A stretch of 64,000 nt of DNA from assembly GCA_963716735.1 (NCBI GenBank), contig OY970321.1:2170001-2234000 (forward strand), read 5' to 3'. The notes under the pieces are model-generated. The model was not told the origin of the DNA and searched no databases. It saw nothing but the letters and a program-made list of their open reading frames with translations. The position numbers and the translations under genes are program-made. The stretch is from VRUE01 sp963716735. Lineage in GTDB: Bacteria > Actinomycetota > Thermoleophilia > Solirubrobacterales > 70-9. This document shows, piece by piece, positions 31,718 through 41,424 of the stretch (position 1 is its first letter; each line of letters begins with the position of its first letter).

Positions 31718-32449
31718 ATGCCTCAGTCTGCACCAAAGGGTCCGGCCTGGCTCCTCCTGCCGACCTACAACGAGGCCGGCAATATCGAGGCCTTCATCGA
31801 GGCCGTGCTGGCAAAGCTCCCCGCCACGGCTCGGGTGCTGATCGTCGACGACAACTCGCCTGACGGAACGGGCGAGATCGCCGACAGGCTGGCGGCGATG
31901 CACGAGAGCGTCACCGTCCTGCACCGGCCGCACAAGGAAGGGCTCGGGCCCGCCTATATCGCCGGCTTCCGCCAGGCGCTCGAGGGGGGCGCTGGGCTGG
32001 TTCTGGAGATGGACTCCGATTTCTCCCACGACCCGGCTTACCTGCCGCGCCTGCTCGAGGCCGGCGAGCGTGCCGACCTGGCGATCGGCTCGCGCTATGT
32101 CCCGGGAGGGGGCGTAGGCGATTGGAGCCCATTGCGGAAGGCGATCAGTCGGGGCGGCAGCGCCTATGCGCGGCTGGTTCTGAGCGTCGGCGTGCGTGAC
32201 CTAACCGGCGGTTTCAAGTGCTTCCGCCGTGAGGTGCTGGAGACGATCGACCTCGACTCGATCCGCTCCCGCGGCTATGCCTTCCAGGTCGAGATGACCT
32301 ATCGCACGATCCAGCGCGGGTTCACGGTCGCCGAGGTTCCGATCGTCTTCCGCGAGCGCCGCGCCGGCACCTCGAAGATGGACCGCTCGATCGTGGCTGA
32401 GGCCGCCTGGCGCGTTCCTCTGCTGCGCTTTGGTGGGAAACCGCGATGA
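31718..32449 (+). CDS. Polyprenol-phosphate mannosyltransferase (Ppm1/DPM1-like GT2)
   Basis: 243 aa. It matches dolichol-phosphate-mannose synthases: LLPTYNEAGNIEAFI, VLIVDDNSPDGTGEIAD, GLGPAYIAGFRQAL, EMDSDFSHDPAYLP, IGSRYVPGGGVGDW, DLTGGFKCFRR and ERRAGTSKMDRSIV. It should transfer mannose or a similar sugar from a GDP-sugar to polyprenyl phosphate, making the donor used by GT-C enzymes. The downstream GT-C-like gene overlaps it as ATGA, supporting a donor-transferase pair. Confidence 0.9.
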   Translation: MPQSAPKGPAWLLLPTYNEAGNIEAFIEAVLAKLPATARVLIVDDNSPDGTGEIADRLAAMHESVTVLHRPHKEGLGPAYIAGFRQALEGGAGLVLEMDSDFSHDPAYLPRLLEAGERADLAIGSRYVPGGGVGDWSPLRKAISRGGSAYARLVLSVGVRDLTGGFKCFRREVLETIDLDSIRSRGYAFQVEMTYRTIQRGFTVAEVPIVFRERRAGTSKMDRSIVAEAAWRVPLLRFGGKPR

Positions 32450-34377
32450 GCGGCCCAGCCGCCGCTCGAAAGCCGCTCTGGCGGGAAACCGTGGACGACC
32501 CCGCGGTGCGCGCGATCGCGCTCTACACGGCGATCGCGCTCGGCGCCGTCTTCGCCGCCTACATGGCGATCTTCACCACCTTCGTCGACTACGACGACGA
32601 GGGCACGCTGCTCGTCTCCCTCGATGCCTTCGTCCATGGCGACGCTCTGTACAAAGACGTCTTTTCCCCCTACGGCCCGTTCTTCTTCGAGTTCTTCGGC
32701 GGCATCTTCTCGCTCGGGCTCAACGTCGACAACGACACCAGTCGTCTGCTCGTGATCGCCATCTGGGTGTTGACGAGCCTCCTGATCGGCCTCGCCTGCC
32801 AGCGCCTCACCGGCCGCCTGCTGCTCGGCGGGGCGGGAATGATCGTCGCCTTCGCGGCGCTCTACGCGCTCTTCCCCGAGCCGATGCACCCGCACGGTCT
32901 GCTCGTCCTCCTGCTGGCGGCCTTCGTGCTCGCCGCCGTGCGCGGGCCGGGCCGGCGCGTGGCGCTCGGGGGGGCGATCGCCGGCGCCCTGCTCGGGGCG
33001 GCGCTGATGACCAAGATCAACTTCGGCGCCTACGCCTTCGCCGGGGTCGTGCTGGCCGCGGCGCTCACCTGGGAGCCCGTGAGCCGCCGCCCCTGGTTGC
33101 GCTGGCCGCTGATCGTCGCCTTCCTGGCGATGCCCCTGGTGGTCATGTTCTCGGACCTGCGCGAAGGTTGGGTGCGGTCCTTCATCACCATGGAGGCGCT
33201 CGGCTCCGCCGCGATCGTCGCCGCGGCCTGGCCGCTGCTTCCGAGTCGGGGTGAGCGGCAGGTGGAGCTCAGTCGCTGGCTCGTCGCCGCCTTCGGCGGC
33301 TGCCTCGCCGCGATCGCCGCGATCCTCGGCCTGATCGTCCTGCTCGGCACCGGCCCGAGCGACCTCTATGACGGCATGATCGTCCAGGCGCTCAACGTCC
33401 GCAACGTCGCAAAGGGAGCGTTTCCGACCCCCGATCAGGTCGTCTACTGGGGTGTCGCGGCCTTCGGGGCCGCGGTTCTCACGGTCAAGCTGCGCACGGC
33501 CGAGGCTGGCAAGCCGGTGCTGTGGACCGCCCTTCTACGTGGCTTGGCGGGCCTGACGATGTGGCTGACGATCTCCCACGCTTCGCCGTTCGGCCTCAAC
33601 CCCAGCACCAACCCCGACATCCTGCCGCTGCTCCTCTCCTGGGTCGCGGTCGTCCCTCCCGCCGGCCCACTGGAGCCGCCCTTCAAGCGTTTCCTGCGCG
33701 TCGCCCTCCCAGCGGTTGCGGTCGCCGGCGTGCTCGGCGCCTACCCGGTCCCGGGCGCGCAGGTCGGCGTCGCCTCGCTGATGTTCGCGCCGGTGGGGGC
33801 GCTCTGCATCGCCGACGCCCTCACCTCGTTGCGGGCCTGGAGCGCCGCCCGCGGCGAGCTCGACCTGAGGCGCTTCGGTTCAATCGTCGGCGTCTCCAGC
33901 GCCGCCCTGGTCGGGATGCTGGCGCTGGGTCAGATCGTCCTGCCGGCGGCGAGCGACACGATCACCTACGACGAATGGCCCGCGCTGCCGTTCGCCGGGG
34001 CGGGGGACGTGCACCTCGCCCCCGAACAGGTCGACGAATACACCCAGGTGGTCGACTTCATCGAACGCAACTGCTCGACCTTCATCGGTTACCCCAATGT
34101 CGACAGCCTCTACCTCTGGTCCGGGATCACGCCGCCGAAGCCATCCGCGCCCGGTGCCTGGGTCGCCGCCCTCGACGACAAGGGGCAGGCCCGCATCCTC
34201 GCCCAGCTGCGCGCCTCGTCCCGACCCTGCGTCCTGCGTAACGAAAAGGTTGCCGGCATGTGGCTCGCCGGCAAGGAACCACCGGACACGCCGCTGGCCC
34301 ACTACATCAACGAAGACTTCGAAACCGTCGGGCAGTCGGGCCAATTCGAACTGCAGCTCCCCAAGCGGGGCTCATGA
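32446..34377 (+). CDS. Large polytopic GT-C-like membrane protein
   Basis: 643 aa with about 12 hydrophobic helices. The first outer loop has TTFVDYDDEGTLLVSLDAF, a D-D-E motif like the catalytic acidic pair of GT39/GT83-type transferases. YKDVFSPYGPFFFEFFGG follows, which resembles the conserved Y-P/G region. A C-terminal extracytoplasmic part contains ERNCSTFIGYPNVDSLYLW. Probably transfers sugar from a polyprenyl-phosphate donor, inferred from topology and the adjacent Ppm-like gene. It couples by ATGA to the next gene. Confidence 0.7.
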   Translation: MSGPAAARKPLWRETVDDPAVRAIALYTAIALGAVFAAYMAIFTTFVDYDDEGTLLVSLDAFVHGDALYKDVFSPYGPFFFEFFGGIFSLGLNVDNDTSRLLVIAIWVLTSLLIGLACQRLTGRLLLGGAGMIVAFAALYALFPEPMHPHGLLVLLLAAFVLAAVRGPGRRVALGGAIAGALLGAALMTKINFGAYAFAGVVLAAALTWEPVSRRPWLRWPLIVAFLAMPLVVMFSDLREGWVRSFITMEALGSAAIVAAAWPLLPSRGERQVELSRWLVAAFGGCLAAIAAILGLIVLLGTGPSDLYDGMIVQALNVRNVAKGAFPTPDQVVYWGVAAFGAAVLTVKLRTAEAGKPVLWTALLRGLAGLTMWLTISHASPFGLNPSTNPDILPLLLSWVAVVPPAGPLEPPFKRFLRVALPAVAVAGVLGAYPVPGAQVGVASLMFAPVGALCIADALTSLRAWSAARGELDLRRFGSIVGVSSAALVGMLALGQIVLPAASDTITYDEWPALPFAGAGDVHLAPEQVDEYTQVVDFIERNCSTFIGYPNVDSLYLWSGITPPKPSAPGAWVAALDDKGQARILAQLRASSRPCVLRNEKVAGMWLAGKEPPDTPLAHYINEDFETVGQSGQFELQLPKRGS

Positions 34378-36086
34378 TGCAGCGGCGAGTTGAAGCTATC
34401 GGCGAGTACCGCCTCGCCTGGGCTCTGCTCTTGGTAGGGATGTGCGTATCTGCGACGTGGATGATGATCGCCGGCGGCGGCCTCACCTTCGTCAACGACG
34501 ACGCCTTCTACTACGCCCAGTACGTGGCGCACGGGTGGGACATCGAGCCAGCCCACGGTGTCGAATACTTCCTCGCGCCGAGCAACGGGCATCTGCAGGT
34601 GTTGGGCAAGCTGCTCTACCGGGGGATCTTCGAGACCTTCGGGGCGAACTACGCGGTGTTTCGCGCCGCCGACGTATTCGGGGTAATGGTCTGCGTCGGC
34701 CTCTTCTTTGAGCTTGCCCGCCGTCGAGTCGGCCCGCTCGTGGCGCTGGTGCCGTGCCTTTCTCTGCTCTTTCTGGGCTATGCCTGGGAGTCGTTCATCT
34801 GGGCCTTCGACCTGCACACGATCTTCGCGCTCGCCCTGGGATTAGGGGCGGTCCTCGCTCTGCAGCGGGGCGACCGCCGTGGAGACCTCACCGCCTGTGC
34901 CCTCCTGATCCTCTCGATTGCAATGATCGAGCTAGGGCTTGCGTTTGCCGTGGGCATCGCGATCGCTGTCCTGCTGCGACCCGACCGCCTGTGGCGAGCT
35001 TGGATCTTCCTCGTGCCGCTCGCGCTCTATGGCTGCTGGTGGATCTGGTCGCGGCACTTCGACCAGCCATCGATCGAACTCTCAAACGTGAAGCTGATTC
35101 CCGTAACCGTTACCGATGCCCTTGCCGCGATCGCCGGCTCCGTATTTGGACTCAACCACACCGGGCCGGGTGTCTTCCAGCCCACCACCGGGATCACCGG
35201 TTGGGGCTCGGCTCTTGCCGCTCTGGCGGTCGTCGCTTTTGTCTGGCGTCTCTCGCGAGGTGGCATTCCCCGCACGCTCTGGATCTTCCTCGGCGTAGTG
35301 CTCGGCTACTGGGTACTGATTGCCCTCGGGGCGCGCGCCCCGGATTCGTCCCGCTACATCTTCGTCGGCACGCTGCTGGTCTTCCTCGTCGCCGCCGACG
35401 CCCTAGCCGGCGCCCGGCTGCCAACCCTGGCCGTCTTCGCGGCCCTTGGCGTCGTCGTCTTCGCCATACCGCCGAACGTCGCCAAGCTCTACGACGGTCG
35501 CGGCCCGCAGCTGCACGACGCCACGAACACCCGGGTCGAGTACGCGATGCTGGATCTGGTCAGGGGCAAGATCCCTCCGGAATACACCCCTGGCAAGGAC
35601 AAACGAGTGACCGATCGTGGCGGCGCTGTTTTCACTTCGCTGCCGGCCGGCGACTACCTGGAGGCGGCCGGTCGTTTCGGTCATCTGGGGATGCCTCTCG
35701 ATGAGTTGAGAGGTGAGAGCCTGGAACGGCGCGAAATCGCCGACGCCACCCTTGTCGGCGCGCTCGGCCTCGAGCTGCTCCCTGCTTCGGCGCCGACCGA
35801 GCCGGCGGCCTGTCCCAGCTCCCTGGACGGCCAGCCCGGACAGGGCGTTTTCTTCACCCCGCCGCGTGCCGGCGCTCTTCTCGGCTCGCGCTCCAAGCAG
35901 CCCATCGAAGTCTCGGTCGGTCGCTTCGGCAAAGACGGGCAGGGGGTGGCGCTGGGCAAGCTCGAGCCCGGCGACTGGGTCGACCTTGCGCTGCCCGCCG
36001 ACTCCGCGACGGACCCCTGGTTCGTGGTCGTGGACGGCCCCACCTACGTCTGTCCGCTCGCGGCAACGCCGGCCGGCGCAGGCTGA
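34374..36086 (+). CDS. Polytopic membrane protein of a four-member local family (member 1)
   Basis: 570 aa. The layout is: N-terminal helix, outer loop with FVNDDAFYYAQYV and APSNGHLQVLGKLLYR, then about ten helices including LFLGYAWESFIWAFDLHTIF, a cytoplasmic QRGDRRGDLTAC loop and RLWRAWIFLVPLALYGCWW. A C-terminal extracytoplasmic beta-rich domain ends near PWFVVVDGPTYVC. The topology and acidic first loop are GT-C-like, but no named family is recognised. Homologues are at 36096, 37801 and 42501; member 2 is closest. The start codon overlaps the preceding stop as ATGA. Confidence 0.65.
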   Translation: MMQRRVEAIGEYRLAWALLLVGMCVSATWMMIAGGGLTFVNDDAFYYAQYVAHGWDIEPAHGVEYFLAPSNGHLQVLGKLLYRGIFETFGANYAVFRAADVFGVMVCVGLFFELARRRVGPLVALVPCLSLLFLGYAWESFIWAFDLHTIFALALGLGAVLALQRGDRRGDLTACALLILSIAMIELGLAFAVGIAIAVLLRPDRLWRAWIFLVPLALYGCWWIWSRHFDQPSIELSNVKLIPVTVTDALAAIAGSVFGLNHTGPGVFQPTTGITGWGSALAALAVVAFVWRLSRGGIPRTLWIFLGVVLGYWVLIALGARAPDSSRYIFVGTLLVFLVAADALAGARLPTLAVFAALGVVVFAIPPNVAKLYDGRGPQLHDATNTRVEYAMLDLVRGKIPPEYTPGKDKRVTDRGGAVFTSLPAGDYLEAAGRFGHLGMPLDELRGESLERREIADATLVGALGLELLPASAPTEPAACPSSLDGQPGQGVFFTPPRAGALLGSRSKQPIEVSVGRFGKDGQGVALGKLEPGDWVDLALPADSATDPWFVVVDGPTYVCPLAATPAGAG

Positions 36087-36095
36087 GTCTCCGAA

Positions 36096-37808
36096 CTAGG
36101 GTACGAAGCAGACGCGCGTCGGCGCGTCGACCACGGCGCGCCAGGGCTCCGCGGCGGCATCCCTGGGGATCTCCAGGCTCCGCCAGGCTCCCGGGGGCAG
36201 TTCTTCGAGCACGCCGCTCTGGGTTTCGGCAAAGCGCCTCAGGCCGACGGTGACGGGCTGCTTGCCCGCCGGCCCGAACACGGTTCGCCCCGGGCGCAGG
36301 GGGAAGGAAGCGGTGTCCGAGCCGGGCGCTGGGGAGAAGTCCGGGCAGCTGTCGGCTCCGGCGGGTTGGCCGATTGCCTGCGGTTCGAGCCCGATCGCAT
36401 CGGCAAGAGTGATGTCGGCGATCTTGCGCAGCTCCTCCGACTGTGCGCGCAGCTCCGCCAGGGTGAAGGCGGGGGAGCCGTTACGCCGTACCGAGCTGAG
36501 GTAGGCGCCCGCTGGGATGCCGATGAAGAGGCCGCCTCCCACAGCGCTCACGTTCGGGTCAGCCGAGGCGACGTATTCGGGGTCGACGCGATTTGCGGCA
36601 AGCTCGAGCATGGCGAACTCGGTCCTGCTCACCTTGGCGTCCTGGTGGAGCGTGTCAGCGTCGTTGCCGCTGCGCAGCTGGGCGACGTTGGCCGGCAGCG
36701 CGAGCAGGGGGACGACGACTGCGCCGGCCGTCATCCACTTGCCGATCCGCCCCGAGGCAGCCGCCGCGGCGAGCAGCAGCACGCCGACCGCGCCGAAGAA
36801 GACGTAACGCATGCCTTCGGCGGGTCTGGCAGTGGCGCCCATCGTCACCCAGTAGAAGAGGACCACCGCGATCCATGCCCAGAGGGCCGGGGGGATCTTC
36901 CGCAGACTGAGGCGATAGGTGAGCACGGCCGCAGCGAAGACCGCCAGGGCTTTGCCGAACCAAGTCACCGCGGTGATGTAGGTGGCGGGGATGACCAGAT
37001 TCGTGCCGGTGAGCGAGCCGAGGACCGCAGCCGCCGAGTAGAAGACCGTTTTCGGGATCAGATCGATGTTGTCGATCGAGATCGCGCTCTGGTCCTGGTG
37101 GAACTTGCGAGCCCAGATCCACCAGGCGGCGTAGAGGGCGGCCGGGATGATGAAGATCCAGGCCCGGCGCAGCCGGTCGGGCCGCAGCACCACCAGCACG
37201 GCGATGCCGACGAGCAGCGCGATACCAACCTCGATCGTCGCGACCGAGAGGGTGATCAGGAGGCAGGCGAGGACGTCGCCGCGGCGATCGTCCCGTTCCA
37301 GCGCCAGGAAAGCGCCGAGGCCGAACGCGATCGCCGCCAGGGTGTGTACGTCGAAGGGCCAGAGCAGGACCTCGCGGGCGAAGCCGAGGAAGAGGAGGAG
37401 GATGCAGGGCGCGAGCGCGGCGAGCGATCCGACTTGGCGCCGCGCCAGCTCGAAGGCAAGCCCCACCGCCGCGCAGAGCGCAACGACGTTGACCGCGACG
37501 AAGGCGGTGTAATCGGCACCGAAGACGGCGAACGTCGCTTCGTAGATCAACTTGCCGCCGAGCTGCAGGTGGCCGTTGTAGGGGCCGAGCAGGTATTCGA
37601 GGCCGAGAGAGTGGAACTGGATGACCTGATCGGAGTCTTCGACCATGCGGCCGAGGTAGAACATCTCGTCGATGCCGAAGCTCTCGCCGTGGGCGGTGGC
37701 GAGGATCAGGGCGGCGGAGATCGCCATTGCGGTTGCAAGGAGGATCCACGCTCCTCGGCGCGTGTTCATGAAGTTGACTGCGGACTTAACTCGGTGCTGT
37801 TCAGGCAT
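36096..37808 (-). CDS. Polytopic membrane protein of the four-member family (member 2)
   Basis: 570 aa, the same length as member 1. Matching blocks are FGIDEMFYLGRMV, GPYNGHLQLGGKLIYE, LFLGFAREVLLWPFDVHTLA, LERDDRRGDVLAC, RLRRAWIFIIPAALYAAWW and a C-terminal PWRAVVDAPTRVCF. Its ATG overlaps the stop of member 3 by 8 nt, so both are co-transcribed on the minus strand. It is convergent with member 1, with 9 bp between the stops. GT-C-like transferase is a guess from topology. Confidence 0.65.
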   Translation of the reverse strand: MPEQHRVKSAVNFMNTRRGAWILLATAMAISAALILATAHGESFGIDEMFYLGRMVEDSDQVIQFHSLGLEYLLGPYNGHLQLGGKLIYEATFAVFGADYTAFVAVNVVALCAAVGLAFELARRQVGSLAALAPCILLLFLGFAREVLLWPFDVHTLAAIAFGLGAFLALERDDRRGDVLACLLITLSVATIEVGIALLVGIAVLVVLRPDRLRRAWIFIIPAALYAAWWIWARKFHQDQSAISIDNIDLIPKTVFYSAAAVLGSLTGTNLVIPATYITAVTWFGKALAVFAAAVLTYRLSLRKIPPALWAWIAVVLFYWVTMGATARPAEGMRYVFFGAVGVLLLAAAAASGRIGKWMTAGAVVVPLLALPANVAQLRSGNDADTLHQDAKVSRTEFAMLELAANRVDPEYVASADPNVSAVGGGLFIGIPAGAYLSSVRRNGSPAFTLAELRAQSEELRKIADITLADAIGLEPQAIGQPAGADSCPDFSPAPGSDTASFPLRPGRTVFGPAGKQPVTVGLRRFAETQSGVLEELPPGAWRSLEIPRDAAAEPWRAVVDAPTRVCFVP

Positions 37809-39483
37809 TCCCGGCCAGACCGCAGACGGTGACGGCCCCGGATCCCCTCAGCTGGGTCTGCCAAGGCCGCCTGGAGAGATCGGTTGGTATCGCGAGCTCG
37901 CTCCAGCGGTGACGTGCGAGGCTGCCCAGCTCAACCGGGAAGGTGTCCGAGAATCGCCCCAGATTCACCTTGACCGAACCAGTACTGGAACGCAGTAATG
38001 CGCCGCTGGTGGGCAGGGTCGCCGTTGCCTTTTCAGCTGACCCCAACCGCACCATGCGGCAGACTTTTAGAGACTGTGGTGCCGTCGCCGGTTTGAGCTC
38101 GATGCCGAGCGCCGCTGCCAGCACTTTGTCTGCCGGTAGTCGTGCTTCGGCCGGTGCGCTCGCCAGTTCGGGCTCCGAGAACGCAGGGGAGCCAAAGGCA
38201 TCTCTCGCCGAGAGATAGGCCCCTGCTTCCACGGAGACGTACCCGGTGCCGGCGATGTCTTCGCTGAGGACTAAGCCTGGGTCCACGGTTTCGCGCGCGA
38301 TCTCCACCGCCGCGAGGTCAGCCCGCTCGATCATGCTGGTCCGCTTGTAGCTTTCGTAGGACTCCTCGAGGAAGAGGACGTTGCTGGCCACCGCCGCGGC
38401 GACTACGGCGAGCGCTGGAACGATCAACCGCCGCTCAAACTTCAGCCCTCGCAGAAGGTCCGCCGCGACCAACAACATCAGCGCTGCGGACGGGTACTGG
38501 TAGCGGCTGACCCATGCAAACCGTCCCGACTTGAGATCGAGGCCACCCAAGATCCAAAAAGAGAGGGTGATTGCCAGAACCACCCAGAGCGAGCGCGGTA
38601 CGCGCTCGAGCCGGTAAAGGCGCCAGACGGTCAGCCCGCCGAGCAAGACCGCCAGGGGCCGCCCCCAGTCGAGGCCGGAAGGGGACGCAATTCCTTCGAC
38701 CGGGGTGGCCAGGCCCAGCAGGGCGGCGATCGCCGCGGCGAAGGAATCGAACACGTAGAGCGGCGTGGTCGCCAGATTGTGGAGGGAAACTGCGGTCTCG
38801 GCGGTGTGTCCCCAGCCGAGCCACCAGATTGCGTAGAGGGCTACAGGCACCAGGACGACGTAGGCGCGGCGACGCCAGTCGCGCTCGTTGCGCCGGAGGA
38901 CGATGTCGACGACGGCCCCGATTGCGAAGGCGAGCCAAAGGCTGGCGAAGAGCATCGAGCCGATCAGCCCGATGCAGGCGAGTCGATCGCCCCGGCGGTC
39001 GCGCCGGTCGAGGGCAAGCAGCATGCCGAGTCCGAAGGTCATCGAGCTGAGGAAAGAGATCGCCGCGATGAACCAGAGGAAGTCATCGAAGGCCGCACCC
39101 AGGAAGAGGATCGGAAGCGCCGCGATGAGTGCCGGCCACTGACCGATCCGCCGCCTTACCCAGACGAAGAAGAACCAAACTCCGATCAGGAAGATCGCGG
39201 TGGTGAGAAGGCCGTAGGGCAGAGTCGAGCTCATACCAAACGTCGCCAACAACAGCTTGTAAGCCGCAACCGGCCCGCCGACGAAGTGCTCGTTGCCCGG
39301 TGCCAGGAAGGCGTCGAGGCTGAAATCTCGCCGGTACAGGATGTAGGTCCAGTCGTCGAGCAGGAAGCTGAGCCGCGACGCGAAGGCGACGATCAGCGCG
39401 CCCGAGGCGAGCATTGCTGCGAGCACGAGCGGCGTGGCGGAGCGCCAAAACTCCCCCCGGACGGTGGCTTCGCCAGGCCGCAT
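37801..39483 (-). CDS. Polytopic membrane protein of the four-member family (member 3)
   Basis: 560 aa. First outer loop: FLLDDWTYILYRRDFSL and APGNEHFVGGPVAAYKLL. Core: LFLGAAFDDFLWFIAAISFL, LDRRDRRGDRLAC, WRRRAYVVLVPVALYAIWW and RVPRSLWVVLAITLSFW. The C-terminal domain (FGSPAFSEPELASAP onward) ends GAVTVCGL. Member 4 at 42501 is its closest relative. The conserved DDW and NEH residues in the outer loop are candidate functional residues. Start supported by a TAGATT box (39490-39495). Confidence 0.65.
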   Translation of the reverse strand: MRPGEATVRGEFWRSATPLVLAAMLASGALIVAFASRLSFLLDDWTYILYRRDFSLDAFLAPGNEHFVGGPVAAYKLLLATFGMSSTLPYGLLTTAIFLIGVWFFFVWVRRRIGQWPALIAALPILFLGAAFDDFLWFIAAISFLSSMTFGLGMLLALDRRDRRGDRLACIGLIGSMLFASLWLAFAIGAVVDIVLRRNERDWRRRAYVVLVPVALYAIWWLGWGHTAETAVSLHNLATTPLYVFDSFAAAIAALLGLATPVEGIASPSGLDWGRPLAVLLGGLTVWRLYRLERVPRSLWVVLAITLSFWILGGLDLKSGRFAWVSRYQYPSAALMLLVAADLLRGLKFERRLIVPALAVVAAAVASNVLFLEESYESYKRTSMIERADLAAVEIARETVDPGLVLSEDIAGTGYVSVEAGAYLSARDAFGSPAFSEPELASAPAEARLPADKVLAAALGIELKPATAPQSLKVCRMVRLGSAEKATATLPTSGALLRSSTGSVKVNLGRFSDTFPVELGSLARHRWSELAIPTDLSRRPWQTQLRGSGAVTVCGLAGNA

Positions 39484-39489
39484 CCGCGT

Positions 39490-39495
39490 AATCTA
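39490..39495 (-). promoter_or_regulatory. -10 box of the member 3-member 2 operon
   Basis: TAGATT on the minus strand, 6 nt before ATG 39483. It overlaps the stop codon of the upstream GT2 gene. Confidence 0.5.
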
Positions 39496-40308
39496 GGCGC
39501 CGTCCCGGAGGCGACCGGCGCGCCACACGGCCCGCCCTCGCGGCGCCTCATCGGCGCCCTCGCGGCGGTAGTCGCCGCGGCTCAGGTGGTGCTCGAGAAA
39601 GACGTAGAGGACGATGAAGAGGTAGCGGCTGCCCATCTCGTTCAGCCGCAGCTTCGAGACGCCGGCTTTGCGGTTGGCCCACGAGATCGGCACGATGCCG
39701 TAGCTGTAGCCGCGTACGACCGCCTTCAGCGGCAGCTCGACGGTCAGGTTGAAGTGGTGGGAGAGGAAGGGCTGGACGTTTTCGATCACCTCGCGCCGGT
39801 AGGCCTTGAAGGCGTTGGTGGTGTCGTTGTAGCCGTGGCGGAAGAGCGCCCGGATGCCCCAGTTGACGATCCGGTTCATGATCAGCTTCGATCGCGGGTA
39901 GTCGATCACCTTCGAGCCGTGGACGAAGCGCGAGCCGAAGGCGCACTCGTAGCCTTCTTCGAGCAGGCGCTGGTAGGAGACGAGGTCCCGCGGGCTGTCG
40001 GAGCCGTCGGCCATGACGATGGCAACCGCGTCCCCCTCGAATGCCTCCAGCCCGGCACGGACGGCGAAGCCGAAGCCGTTTTCGTAGGGCGAGGGCAGGC
40101 AGCGCACTTGCGGATGCTCGGCGGCGAAGGCTTCGACGACCGCCGCCGTGTTGTCGGCGCTGGAGTCGTCGACGACGATCACCTCGTGCTCGATCTGCTC
40201 CGCGTCCAGGGTCGAGACGATCTCGCCGAGCGTCTCGACGACCGTGCCGTCCTCGTTGTAGGCGGGGATCACCACCGAGAGCTTCAGCGGCGTGGTCGCG
40301 GACTCCAT
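39493..40308 (-). CDS. GT2 family glycosyltransferase, polyprenol-phosphate-sugar synthase type
   Basis: 271 aa. GT2 motifs: LSVVIPAYNEDGTVVETL, EVIVVDDSSADNTAAVV, NGFGFAVRAGLEAFEGDAV, IVMADGSDSPRDLV, FGSRFVHGSKV and GYSYGIVPISWANRKAGVSKL. This resembles DPM1/ArnC-type enzymes but lacks C-terminal membrane helices. It probably loads a sugar onto polyprenyl phosphate for one of the neighbouring GT-C-like proteins. The start overlaps the stop of the epimerase gene by one base (TGATG). Confidence 0.85.
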   Translation of the reverse strand: MESATTPLKLSVVIPAYNEDGTVVETLGEIVSTLDAEQIEHEVIVVDDSSADNTAAVVEAFAAEHPQVRCLPSPYENGFGFAVRAGLEAFEGDAVAIVMADGSDSPRDLVSYQRLLEEGYECAFGSRFVHGSKVIDYPRSKLIMNRIVNWGIRALFRHGYNDTTNAFKAYRREVIENVQPFLSHHFNLTVELPLKAVVRGYSYGIVPISWANRKAGVSKLRLNEMGSRYLFIVLYVFLEHHLSRGDYRREGADEAPRGRAVWRAGRLRDGA

Positions 40309-41381
40309 CAGGCCGCCTTCTCGAAGCCGAGAGCCTCGGCGACGGCGGGCTCGTGGGCGACGGTCCACGCGAGCAGGTCGGCGAGCACGTCGCGGGCGCT
40401 GCGACGTGGTCGCCACGAGGTGCGGGCGAAGAGCCGCGAGCAGTCCGAGAGGTAGATCGGCACGTCGCCGGGGCGGGTCTCGGGGTCGGCGCCGATCTCG
40501 ATCTCGTTACCGGTCAGCTCGCGGCAGAGTGCGGTCGTCTCCAGCAGCGAGAGGCTGCACTCGCGCCCGCCGCCGACGTTGGCAACCGAGCCGCTCCAGC
40601 CCTCCGGATCGCCCAGCTGCTCGTCGACCAGGTCGACCAGGTCGTCGATGTGGAGCAGGTCGCGGACCTGCTTGCCGGCGCCGCCGAAGCCGATGTAGGA
40701 AAGCGACTTGCCGAAGTGGTGGCTGAGCAGCCACCAGGAGAAGACGCCCTGATCGACCTTGCCCATCTGCCAGGGCCCGGCGATCACCCCGCAGCGGTTG
40801 ACGACGGCGCGCAGGCCGAAGGCGTCGGCGTACTCCTCGATCAGCAGCTCGGCCGAGAGCTTGGTGGCGCCGTAGAGGGTGCGGGCGCCGGGCAGCGGGA
40901 ACTCCTCCGAGATGCCCAGCGGGCCGGCGCCTGGGACGGGCTGCTCGGCGGCTAGCTCGAAGCGGGTCTCGCCCTCCTCCAACGCCAGCTCGAGCTGGGG
41001 GGCGACCGGGTAGACGCGGCTGGTCGAGAGGAAGACGACGAAGGCGTCCTCTTCGCGGGCGCGCTCGAGGCAGTTGAAGGCGCCGACGAGATTCGTCTGC
41101 ACCGAGTAGGAGGTGTCGGCGAAGCCGGCCAGGACCGAGGGCTCGGCCGAGCACTCGACCATCGCGTCGAAGGAGCCGGCGGCGGCAAGGTCGGTCTGCT
41201 CGCGGACATCGCCGTGGACGAACTCGATCCCGGCATCGCGCAGGCGGGCCAGGTTCAGCTCCGAGCCGCGGCGCATCAGGTTGTCGAGCGCGACGACTTC
41301 CCAGTCCGGGTGGCGCGCTGCCAACGAGACGCCGAGGTTGGCTCCCACGAATCCGGCCCCGCCGGTGATCAGCACCCTCAT
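40308..41381 (-). CDS. NAD-dependent epimerase/dehydratase, CDP-paratose 2-epimerase-like
   Basis: 357 aa extended SDR. Rossmann motif ITGGAGFVGANLG, then ALDNLMRRGSELNLARL and EFVHGDVREQTDL, a Ser in STSRVYPVAP, the catalytic YGATK, and GKQVRDLLHIDDLVDLV. The DNL-R-G-NL-L and HGD-R blocks follow the tyvelose/paratose epimerase RfbE pattern rather than GalE. Start 41381 is chosen by the -10 box at 41390-41395. A related SDR is divergent at 41425. Confidence 0.82.
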   Translation of the reverse strand: MRVLITGGAGFVGANLGVSLAARHPDWEVVALDNLMRRGSELNLARLRDAGIEFVHGDVREQTDLAAAGSFDAMVECSAEPSVLAGFADTSYSVQTNLVGAFNCLERAREEDAFVVFLSTSRVYPVAPQLELALEEGETRFELAAEQPVPGAGPLGISEEFPLPGARTLYGATKLSAELLIEEYADAFGLRAVVNRCGVIAGPWQMGKVDQGVFSWWLLSHHFGKSLSYIGFGGAGKQVRDLLHIDDLVDLVDEQLGDPEGWSGSVANVGGGRECSLSLLETTALCRELTGNEIEIGADPETRPGDVPIYLSDCSRLFARTSWRPRRSARDVLADLLAWTVAHEPAVAEALGFEKAA

Positions 41382-41389
41382 CTGGCGCA

Positions 41390-41395
41390 TTCATA
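41390..41395 (-). promoter_or_regulatory. -10 box of the minus-strand epimerase operon
   Basis: TATGAA on the minus strand, 8 nt before ATG 41381. Confidence 0.4.
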
Positions 41396-41411
41396 GCAGG
41401 GGTGGCTTCGC

Positions 41412-41417
41412 TAGGCT
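41412..41417 (+). promoter_or_regulatory. -10 box of the plus-strand epimerase
   Basis: TAGGCT, 7 nt before ATG 41425; leaderless type. Only 16 bp separate it from the opposing -10 box. Confidence 0.45.
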
Positions 41418-41424
41418 GCGGCCG